DNA of 64,000 bases from NCBI RefSeq assembly GCF_026230195.1, contig NZ_CP036501.1, positions 2,108,001-2,172,000 of the forward strand. Reading direction: 5' to 3'. The DNA comes from Candidatus Paraluminiphilus aquimaris. Its GTDB lineage: Bacteria > Pseudomonadota > Gammaproteobacteria > Pseudomonadales > Halieaceae. Position numbers and translations under genes: made by a program. Below the pieces are notes generated by a model. That model was not told the DNA's origin. It did not search any database and saw only the letters and a program-made list of their open reading frames with translations. Shown here in pieces: positions 57,580-64,000 of the stretch. The stretch's first letter is position 1; each line of letters starts with the position of its first letter.

Positions 57580-58197
57580 CTACTGGGGAATTAAACCGCG
57601 CGCTTGAAGCTGCTCAATAATTTCAGCGACCTCTTGTTCCAGGCTTTGCTCATCCGTTCTCAGGTGAATTTCTGGATTTTGTGGCGCCTCGTAAGGATCG
57701 TCGATGCCCGTGAAGTTTTTGATTTCGCCCGCTCGTGCTTTTTTGTATAACCCCTTCGGGTCGCGCAACTCTGCAGCATCCAAACTGCAGTCGACGAATA
57801 CTTCAATAAAGGCCATACCCGCGTCCTCATGAACTTGTCGAACCAGCTCACGATCGCGCACATACGGCGAGATAAAACTCGACAAGACCAACACGCCCGA
57901 GTCGACAAACAGCTTAGAAATCTCGCCAACACGCCGAATATTTTCTGCACGATCTTCCTCGCTAAAGCCAAGATTCTTATTAATCCCGAAGCGGACATTG
58001 TCCCCATCTAGTCGGTAACAAAGCACCCCCCGATCATGAAGCACGCCCTCAAGGGCCACCGCCACAGTGCTTTTCCCGGAACCGGACAAGCCAGTGAACC
58101 AAAGCGTTGCCCCCCGATGTCCAAGAAGGCCAGCACGCTCATCCCGAGTCACCTCTCCCTCGTGCCAGTGGATATTCGTTGCTTTTTGCTCTGCCAT
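57580..58197 (-). CDS. cysC: Adenylylsulfate kinase
   Basis: Phosphorylates adenylylsulfate to PAPS. Walker A is [12 protein letters not shown], followed by [32 protein letters not shown], which is diagnostic, plus [15 protein letters not shown] and the lid segment [26 protein letters not shown] chose the ATG giving [12 protein letters not shown]. An ATG four codons upstream also exists. The 205 residues fit. It is divergent from a LysR regulator across about 95 bases, which may control it. Confidence 0.95.
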   Translation of the reverse strand: MAEQKATNIHWHEGEVTRDERAGLLGHRGATLWFTGLSGSGKSTVAVALEGVLHDRGVLCYRLDGDNVRFGINKNLGFSEEDRAENIRRVGEISKLFVDSGVLVLSSFISPYVRDRELVRQVHEDAGMAFIEVFVDCSLDAAELRDPKGLYKKARAGEIKNFTGIDDPYEAPQNPEIHLRTDEQSLEQEVAEIIEQLQARGLIPQ

Positions 58198-58291
58198 GTT
58201 TTTCTCCAAAATTCTGGCGCAAGTCTAGGGGATATCATTTATAAATAAAAACGGTTTAAATAGATTAAATCTATCGAAATTACTGGTTAAT

Positions 58292-59176
58292 ATGCAGTAC
58301 ACACTCAAACAGCTAAGCGTATTTACAACCGTCGCAACGCTCGAATCGACCACCGCTGCCGCGAGAGAATTGTCGCTATCACAGTCCGCTGTGAGCTCCG
58401 CGATACAACAGCTTGAATCACAGATTGGACAGAAATTATTCGATCGAATCGGCCGACAGCTAAAACTAAATCGGGTCGGTGCGTCGCTGTCACCCGCTGT
58501 CACCGAATTACTCGCCCATGCAGAGCGCCTTAATCTGCAGTTAAAGGGCGAGACGATAGCGGGCACAGTATGTATTGGTGCGAGTTACACCATCGCCAAC
58601 CACATCATCGTGGATACCATGGTGGACTTCCAAAGAGAGCATGCGAATGTCGATATTGAAATAAATAGTGATAATTCTCCCGGCATTATCGACGCCGTCA
58701 TCGAGGGGAATGTTGACTTTGGTCTAATAGAATCGTCTGTTGATGACCCACGCGTTTTAGTCGAACCCTGGTTGGAAGACGAACTCGTGGTGTTCGCGAG
58801 CCCCGATCACCCACTTGTTCGTCAAGGCCGCGCCTCGGTACGGGAGTTAGAGCGCGCCGCCTGGGTTTTGAGAGAACTGGGGTCCGGTGCGAGAACCGTA
58901 TTTAATGACACGTTCCGAGGGGCACTGGCCAATCTTCAAATCGCCATGGAGTTCCGTCATAACGAGCCGATTAAACGGGCTGTTGCCAAGGGTGTGGGAG
59001 TTGGCTGCCTCTCCGCTCGTGTCCTGGAGCGTGAATTAGTCGACGGCACACTCGTTGCGCTCAAAACCCCTAAGGAACGAAAAATGCCTCGACGCCTAGC
59101 CATGATACGGCGACGCGATAGCGTGCTCTCTGCCCCTGCGCAAGCGTTCTGGCAACAATGCCTAGCTATGCGGTAG
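58292..59176 (+). CDS. LysR-family transcriptional regulator
   Basis: The N-terminal winged helix (about 1-62) contains YTLKQLSVFTTVATLESTTAAARELSLSQSAVSSAIQQLE, and a periplasmic-binding-protein-like effector domain spans 88-290. The 294 residues are typical. It resembles the CysB/CbbR side of the family, but I cannot name the effector. The divergent position relative to cysC-sat and the FMN reductase 45 bases downstream suggest a role in sulfur acquisition; this is inference from context. Confidence 0.88.
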   Translation: MQYTLKQLSVFTTVATLESTTAAARELSLSQSAVSSAIQQLESQIGQKLFDRIGRQLKLNRVGASLSPAVTELLAHAERLNLQLKGETIAGTVCIGASYTIANHIIVDTMVDFQREHANVDIEINSDNSPGIIDAVIEGNVDFGLIESSVDDPRVLVEPWLEDELVVFASPDHPLVRQGRASVRELERAAWVLRELGSGARTVFNDTFRGALANLQIAMEFRHNEPIKRAVAKGVGVGCLSARVLERELVDGTLVALKTPKERKMPRRLAMIRRRDSVLSAPAQAFWQQCLAMR

Positions 59177-59221
59177 CTGGCTCCGTATTATTCACAACTC
59201 ACCAAGTACCGAGATTTCAGT

Positions 59222-59830
59222 ATGCGCATAGGCATCATAGTGGGTAGTCATCGTAAAGATTCGCAAAGCGCGAAGATTGGTCGCTTTTTGCAGGCGCAGA
59301 TCGAATCGATTGGCGATCACAGCTGTTGGACCTGTGATTTAGGAAAGCACCCTTTGCCGCTGTGGGATGAGGAGATCGGCACCGACGCCACCCACTGGGC
59401 GCCGCTTGGTGAGCTCAATGCGCAGCTGCACAGCTCTGAAGCGATCATCGTCATTTCACCCGAGTGGCACGGAATGGTGCCCGCTGCAGTCAAAAACTTC
59501 TTTTTGGTCTGTGATGGCACTGCTTTATCGCATAAACCAGCGCTGGCGGTCGGTGTGTCTGTGGGCCCTGGAGGCAGCTACCCGATCACTGAGTTACGGG
59601 TCAGTAGCTATAAGAATAATCGCATGTGCTACCTGCCTGAGCACTTGATCGTTAGGAATTGCATGGTAGTTATGAATGACGATACGGCAGCAAATGATAC
59701 CGATGAACACAGCTACATATCAGAGCGGAGCTTGTACTGCCTCAGGCAGCTCATCGCCTACGGTGATGCGTTGATTCAGGTCCGAGCATCGGGTGCTACA
59801 GACTTAGAGGCCTACCCGAACGGCATGTGA
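59222..59830 (+). CDS. NAD(P)H-dependent FMN reductase-like flavoprotein
   Basis: Flavodoxin-like fold. MRIGIIVGSHRKDSQSAKIGRFL is the phosphate-binding strand-loop, SPEWHGMVPAAVKNFFLV matches the SPEYNxxxPxxLKN motif of the family, and VGVSVGPGGSYP follows. The 202 residues fit. Such enzymes supply reduced FMN or reduce quinones and chromate. It follows the LysR gene in the same direction, so it may belong to the sulfur module, where reduced flavin could feed a sulfonate monooxygenase, though none is seen here. Confidence 0.85.
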   Translation: MRIGIIVGSHRKDSQSAKIGRFLQAQIESIGDHSCWTCDLGKHPLPLWDEEIGTDATHWAPLGELNAQLHSSEAIIVISPEWHGMVPAAVKNFFLVCDGTALSHKPALAVGVSVGPGGSYPITELRVSSYKNNRMCYLPEHLIVRNCMVVMNDDTAANDTDEHSYISERSLYCLRQLIAYGDALIQVRASGATDLEAYPNGM

Positions 59831-59861
59831 TGCCTTGGCTGCCAGCAAAACAATCCGCCAT

Positions 59862-60344
59862 TTAAGACAGGCGTGTATAGCCCCCGCCAAAGAATAACAG
59901 CGGCTCACCGTCCACTGTCGTAAACGCCTCAACCTCACCGACAATAATATGATGATCACCCCCTTCGTGGATGGCCTGCGCGCGACAGGAGAACGTTGCG
60001 AGCGCGTCTTTTATCAGCGGCGTGCCGTTTGCATCGTGAGTCAAATCTGAAGATTCGACTTGATGATCCATTGAGCGGGCATATCGGTTTGATATGACTT
60101 CCTGCGACTGCTGCAGCACGGAAATACCGTAACGTTCACACTGAGTAAATTCCTCAAAACAGTCCGAGTTATTTTGAATACTCCACAAGACCAAAGCGGG
60201 TTCGAGTGAGACCGCGGCGAACGAGTTCACCGTCATACCAATTGGCCCCTTACTCGACTCGGTCGTTAATACGCAGACACCCGTAGCGAACTGCCCTAAG
60301 GTGTTTCTAAGCTCTCGTGTATCCAAAATACGCCCCTTTTCCAC
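59862..60344 (-). CDS. Flavin reductase-domain protein (HpaC/RutF-like)
   Basis: Split-barrel flavin reductase. LRNTLGQFATGVCVLTTESSKGPIGMTVNSFAAVSLEPALVLWSI is the FMN-binding signature, and GDHHIIVGEVEAF near the C terminus has the conserved histidine. At 160 residues it is a single-domain protein that usually provides FMNH2 or FADH2 to a partner monooxygenase. No oxygenase adjoins it, so the partner is unknown. It converges on the FMN reductase gene with a 31-base gap. Confidence 0.87.
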   Translation of the reverse strand: MEKGRILDTRELRNTLGQFATGVCVLTTESSKGPIGMTVNSFAAVSLEPALVLWSIQNNSDCFEEFTQCERYGISVLQQSQEVISNRYARSMDHQVESSDLTHDANGTPLIKDALATFSCRAQAIHEGGDHHIIVGEVEAFTTVDGEPLLFFGGGYTRLS

Positions 60345-60578
60345 AGCGTGAGACTATCATTAGCGAAGCGCAATTAAGGCGTCCTTTTAGGGTAACGAGA
60401 CCATCGTCCAGATGGCCTACGACGTCTTCAATCGATATGAGCAACTAGAAACAGCGGCTTAAATCCGTTTTACGCTTAACATACAAGCACGAGATCACCC
60501 CGACGGACATTAAAGCAAATACCCACTTATTTTTTTAGCTCGATTTCGTCTAATGTGATGATCGAGTTCGATCGCGCG

Positions 60579-60606
60579 TTGACAGCGCCTTCCGACTGCC
60601 TAAGCT
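60579..60606 (+). promoter_or_regulatory. Possible promoter of the isovaleryl-CoA dehydrogenase gene
   Basis: TTGACA (60579-60584), 16-base spacer and a weak TAAGCT (60601-60606), about 30 bases before the chosen ATG. The rest of the 292-base gap after the flavin reductase gene shows no coding frame I can support. Confidence 0.4.
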
Positions 60607-60636
60607 GTGGCCTGTGAAAATGAGGTGCTAAACACA

Positions 60637-61806
60637 ATGAGTAACCCCCTAAAAAGCCTAAACCACGGATTGAGCGAAGAGCTCAATATGCTCCGAGATA
60701 CCACGCGGCAGTTCGTAGAGAATGAACTGCTTCCCATTGCGAGCGAGGTAGATTCATCAAACGACTTCCCTCATCACCTATGGCGCAAAATGGGGGATAT
60801 AGGTCTTTTGGGCATTACGGTGGACGAGCGCTTCGGTGGATCGGCGATGGGGTATTTGGCGCACATCATCGTCCTAGAAGAAATCAGTCGTGCCTCGGCA
60901 TCAGTTGGTCTGTCCTACGGCGCGCACTCCAACCTGTGTGTTAACCAACTCCAGTGCAACGGTACTGAGAGTCAAAAAGAGAAATACCTACCGGACCTCT
61001 GCTCAGGCGCGAAAGTGGGTGCGCTCGCGATGAGCGAGCCCAACGCGGGCTCTGACGTGGTCAGTATGAAGTTGCGCGCCGAGCGTCGCGGAGATCACTT
61101 CATTCTCAATGGTAGTAAAATGTGGATCACGAATGGTCCCGATGCACACACCTACATCATCTACGCAAAGACCGAGCCAGAAGCCGGCTCACGAGGCATC
61201 ACCGCCTTCATTGTAGAGCGCGGCTTTACCGGATTTTCGCAGGGAAAAAAGCTCGACAAATTAGGCATGCGTGGTTCGAATACGGCGGAACTTATCTTCG
61301 AAGATTGCCCCGTCCCGGTGGAAAACGTCCTGGGTGAGATTAATGGAGGTGTAGCGGTACTCATGTCTGGACTCGACTATGAACGCGCTGTTCTCTCCGG
61401 TGGACCCGTTGGGATTATGCAGGCCTGCTTAGACACCGTCGTGCCCTACGTTCATGAGCGACGACAATTCGATCAACCCATCGGCGAGTTTCAGCTCATC
61501 CAAGGGAAGCTCGCTGACATGTATGCCTCGACCGCCGCCTGTCGCGCGTACCTCTACGAGGTTGGTCGTGCACTCGATCGCGGTGAGGACAGTCGCAAAG
61601 ACGCCGCTGCTGTCATCCTCTATACCGCAGAGGCTGCGACAAAAGCCGCACTCGATGCGATACAAATACTGGGCGGCAACGGTTACACAACCGACTACCC
61701 AACCGGACGTTTTTTGAGAGATGCAAAATTGTATGAAATCGGTGCAGGCACCTCCGAAGTGAGGCGGATGCTGATCGGGCGAGAGATATTCCAAGAGACT
61801 GCCTAA
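60637..61806 (+). CDS. ivd: Isovaleryl-CoA dehydrogenase
   Basis: FAD acyl-CoA dehydrogenase of leucine catabolism, passing electrons to [20 protein letters not shown] is the flavin-binding motif, and [18 protein letters not shown] and [12 protein letters not shown] are family motifs. The catalytic glutamate is in [14 protein letters not shown], the helix-G position typical of isovaleryl-CoA dehydrogenase rather than the C-terminal one of medium-chain enzymes. [34 protein letters not shown] closes it. I chose the ATG giving [11 protein letters not shown] (389 residues). The other leucine-degradation genes (carboxylase, lyase) are not in the window. Confidence 0.92.
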   Translation: MSNPLKSLNHGLSEELNMLRDTTRQFVENELLPIASEVDSSNDFPHHLWRKMGDIGLLGITVDERFGGSAMGYLAHIIVLEEISRASASVGLSYGAHSNLCVNQLQCNGTESQKEKYLPDLCSGAKVGALAMSEPNAGSDVVSMKLRAERRGDHFILNGSKMWITNGPDAHTYIIYAKTEPEAGSRGITAFIVERGFTGFSQGKKLDKLGMRGSNTAELIFEDCPVPVENVLGEINGGVAVLMSGLDYERAVLSGGPVGIMQACLDTVVPYVHERRQFDQPIGEFQLIQGKLADMYASTAACRAYLYEVGRALDRGEDSRKDAAAVILYTAEAATKAALDAIQILGGNGYTTDYPTGRFLRDAKLYEIGAGTSEVRRMLIGREIFQETA

Positions 61807-61943
61807 TTAAAAAGGCTTTCCCAGCATCCTCGGGGACGCGGGACGCGGTACTTGCCCTCAATAAGGAGGGCAAACGAAAGAGCAATAGTTGATCGCAGGC
61901 GATATACTGGCGATTCACACCAATGAGTAAATTAGGAGTAGTT

Positions 61944-62990
61944 GTGTCCCTTGAAAACGTGTCCACCATCGATGACGTACGAATCGATGGAATCGACGAC
62001 CTCGTCTCTCCTAATGAGATCATCGCTCGTTACCCGGTCCCCACTGAGACAGCCGCGTTGATCGAGACAACTCGCAGCCGCATTGCCAAAATCATGCGTG
62101 GAGAAGACCCTCGCCTACTGGTCGTGATTGGTCCCTGCTCCATTCATGATGCTGATGCAGCGCTTGACTACGCGCAAAAGCTCATGCGTATTCGGGAGCA
62201 ATATGCCGATAAACTCGAAATAGTGATGCGCACCTACTTTGAAAAGCCGCGAACGAGTCTGGGTTGGAAAGGCTATATCAACGACCCGTTCCTGAACGAC
62301 AGCTTCAAAATAAACGACGGCTTAGCGCTCGCAAGAGAGCTCTTACTCTCGATCAATAATATGGGATTACCTACTGCGGGTGAGTTCTTAGATGCAATTA
62401 CACCTCAGTATGTCGCGGACCTGATGTCTTGGGGTGCGATTGGTGCACGAACAACAGAAAGTCAGAATCATCGTCAGCTCGCTTCTGGCTTGTCATGCCC
62501 TGTTGGCTTTAAAAACGGAACCGAGGGCAACGTTCAAATTGCAGTCGACGCAATCAGAGCGGCTGGCGCGAGCCACCATTTCTTGTCCGTCACAAAGACG
62601 GGCTCTGCTGCGATCGTTAAAACAGCGGGCAACCATGACTGCCACTTAATTCTACGCGGCGGACTCAAACCTAACTATGATTCGACGAGCGTCCGAGAGG
62701 CCGAACTTCTGTTGGAAAATGCGGGACTTACCACAGGACTGATGGTGGACTGCAGTCACGCAAACAGTCAGAAAGATCACGCGAAACAAATCGGTGTTTG
62801 CCAAAGCATCGTTGATCAAAGGCGCCAAGCAGGCTGCCCTATAAAAGGCGTCATGATCGAAAGCCATCTGGTTGGTGGAAATCAGCCCATTGCGCGACCT
62901 GATGCGCTCACCTACGGACAAAGCATCACCGACGCCTGCCTCAGTTGGGCAGACAGTGAGATGCTGTTAGACGCCCTCGCTCAGGGATGA
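61944..62990 (+). CDS. 3-deoxy-7-phosphoheptulonate (DAHP) synthase, class I
   Basis: First enzyme of aromatic amino-acid synthesis, joining phosphoenolpyruvate and erythrose 4-phosphate. The motifs are RLLVVIGPCSIHD, MRTYFEKPRTSLGWKGYINDP, GAIGARTTESQ with the arginine for phosphate, FKNGTEGN, and MVDCSHANSQKDH with metal ligands. I chose a GTG with AGGAG five bases upstream (348 residues). An ATG seven codons earlier is possible. The N-terminal part is that of the AroF/G/H group with the feedback-site region. Which amino acid inhibits it cannot be told from the sequence. Confidence 0.93.
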   Translation: MSLENVSTIDDVRIDGIDDLVSPNEIIARYPVPTETAALIETTRSRIAKIMRGEDPRLLVVIGPCSIHDADAALDYAQKLMRIREQYADKLEIVMRTYFEKPRTSLGWKGYINDPFLNDSFKINDGLALARELLLSINNMGLPTAGEFLDAITPQYVADLMSWGAIGARTTESQNHRQLASGLSCPVGFKNGTEGNVQIAVDAIRAAGASHHFLSVTKTGSAAIVKTAGNHDCHLILRGGLKPNYDSTSVREAELLLENAGLTTGLMVDCSHANSQKDHAKQIGVCQSIVDQRRQAGCPIKGVMIESHLVGGNQPIARPDALTYGQSITDACLSWADSEMLLDALAQG

Positions 62991-63197
62991 CTCAGGGGCA
63001 AGACCGCCCGGCATATTCTTCGCGAGTGGTCCCATTTTCCTTGAGATCGACTCTGACAAGGTAAAGTAGTGTGTCTCGAGCACCCCAAATGCGCCGCAAC
63101 AAGGCATCGATCGCTAAAGATCTCTTCGCCTTCAGCAAGGGCGCTTTGGCGTGGCTTGCTTAGGGGCCTCACCCAGCGCGCTTTCTCACCGTAGACG

Positions 63198-63872
63198 CTA
63201 GGAGAATGCGGGGGCCGAAATAGGCCCATCAGGCTCATCTGACTCAATTAACTCAATGATAGGCTGGTTAAAACCACGTTTCAGTCCTGCAAGCGATCGC
63301 CGGTTTTTACCCATCATAGGGGCTGCCAACTCGAGTCCCATCGCTTCTAAGTCGTCCATGGATCCCGTAGCATCGACGACCTCGAGGTCCAAGGCCCGAC
63401 TCGCTGTTAGGCGCTCCCCCGTTAACAGCGCAGCCCTGATTGCCAATGGGCTCAGCTTGCTGCACACAAGCTCGTTCATTCGCACGGTCAGCGTCATGTT
63501 CAGATCGACCTCAGGTAGGCAGAAAAACCCTCGGTCTTCTCTCATCACACTGTAGTCAGACGCCAAAACAATCATCGCCCCCAAACCAAACGCATGCCCT
63601 GTCACCACTGAAACCACTGGAAACGGCGCGTCGAGTACGCGAGCAAGGACGCGCATACACAACTCAGTGAACTCCTTGTCGCCACTTGCCATCAAGTAAT
63701 CTAAGTCCAGTCCCTGACTGAAGTTTTTTCCCTCGCCCGCGAGCAGCAGAACTTGGCATTCCTCATCCGCTATGGCGTTGGTAATTGCCTCATCAAACTG
63801 ACCCAAGGTTTCAGGGTTGAAGCGGCCTTCTCCGATAAATTGATGGCGATGGATAGCTGGCATGGCAGACAC
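63198..63872 (-). CDS. Crotonase family protein, enoyl-CoA isomerase-like
   Basis: Short crotonase of 224 residues. NFSQGLDLDYL is the CoA/oxyanion loop, GHAFGLGAMIVLASDYSVMREDRGFFCLPEVDLNMTL the second oxyanion helix region. The pattern of a single glutamate in LPEVDLN and the shortened C terminus is closer to enoyl-CoA delta-isomerases than to hydratases. The exact reaction is uncertain. An ATG three codons downstream is an alternative start. It is convergent with the DAHP synthase gene, across a 207-base gap with no gene that I can support. Confidence 0.8.
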   Translation of the reverse strand: MSAMPAIHRHQFIGEGRFNPETLGQFDEAITNAIADEECQVLLLAGEGKNFSQGLDLDYLMASGDKEFTELCMRVLARVLDAPFPVVSVVTGHAFGLGAMIVLASDYSVMREDRGFFCLPEVDLNMTLTVRMNELVCSKLSPLAIRAALLTGERLTASRALDLEVVDATGSMDDLEAMGLELAAPMMGKNRRSLAGLKRGFNQPIIELIESDEPDGPISAPAFS

Positions 63873-63968
63873 TCTCGAACAAATTGTTAGCGGCGAATAC
63901 TACATGAGCCGGGCCGCTATGAGTTAGACTTGTCACTCTTGTTTTAATTCAAAACCATAGGGGGGTGC

Positions 63969-64000
63969 ATGACCAAGCTTGAGCAGCTAGCTGCCATGAG
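63969..64000 (+). CDS. Start of an unidentified gene (cut by window edge)
   Basis: An ATG preceded by the strong site AGGGGGG opens a frame reading MTKLEQLAAM to the end of the window. Only ten to eleven codons are seen, so no family can be named. The strand and spacing from the divergent crotonase gene (about 96 bases) are sensible for a real gene. Confidence 0.4.
   Translation, partial: MTKLEQLAAM

Noticed and set aside
61852-61873. TTGCCCTC/GAGGGCAA hairpin between ivd and the DAHP synthase gene as terminator or aromatic-amino-acid operator
   Set aside because: Perfect 8-bp stem but no T run and no match to a TrpR or TyrR box that I could defend. Function left open.

Overview
The window is a gene-dense stretch of a chromosome, with no rRNA, tRNA, CRISPR array, phage or insertion sequence visible. 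The protein families (SdhCDAB next to hexameric-type citrate synthase, an octanoyl-CoA type FabH, a complete Ccm System I, a ZipA/Smc/LigA cluster, OxyR, TesA/YbbA/YbbP, TtcA, YgiQ) point to a gammaproteobacterium. The large TonB receptor, isovaleryl-CoA dehydrogenase and homodimeric ATP sulfurylase fit an aerobic heterotroph, possibly a marine OM60/NOR5-type (Halieaceae) lineage. The clade is inference; no 16S or marker comparison was possible.

Layout. 1-6.3 kb: TCA-cycle block, with sdhCDAB-sucA on the minus strand and gltA-fabH on the plus strand, divergent from a shared control region. 6.3-14.7 kb: a minus-strand run phoB-phoR-pstS-pstC-pstA-pstB-phoU-hisC headed by a clear Pho box, so sensing, uptake and signalling of phosphate appear to be one transcription unit. 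14.7-29.6 kb: another long minus-strand run, ttcA-ccmABCDEFGHI then smc-zipA-ligA and a transglycosylase-like lipoprotein. 29.7-30.7 kb: mdh. 30.8-37.6 kb: ybbP-ybbA divergent from tesA-channel-ygiQ, with overlapping genes throughout. 37.9-40.4 kb: a TonB-dependent receptor.

40.5-44 kb holds the most interesting module: oxyR divergent from a three-gene set of a rubredoxin-less rubrerythrin, a GlpC-like protein with two ferredoxin-type cysteine clusters and CCG-like domains, and a DUF3501 protein. I propose a peroxide reductase with its own electron-delivery proteins. 44-48.5 kb: an exported FAD oxidoreductase, a HAD phosphatase, an alpha/beta hydrolase, a periplasmic glutathione peroxidase and a small HNH protein.

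48.6-55 kb is a minus-strand run: tpiA, a thiolase-like protein lacking the usual nucleophile, an SDR, a crotonase, an intrinsic terminator, an esterase lipoprotein and uridine kinase. 55-64 kb: avtA, sat-cysC, a LysR regulator, two flavin-linked reductases, isovaleryl-CoA dehydrogenase, DAHP synthase, an isomerase-type crotonase, and the first codons of one more gene at the right edge.

A recurring feature is that plus-strand transcripts end in hairpins that lie inside the 3' coding ends of the convergent neighbour (hisC, ybbP, oxyR).
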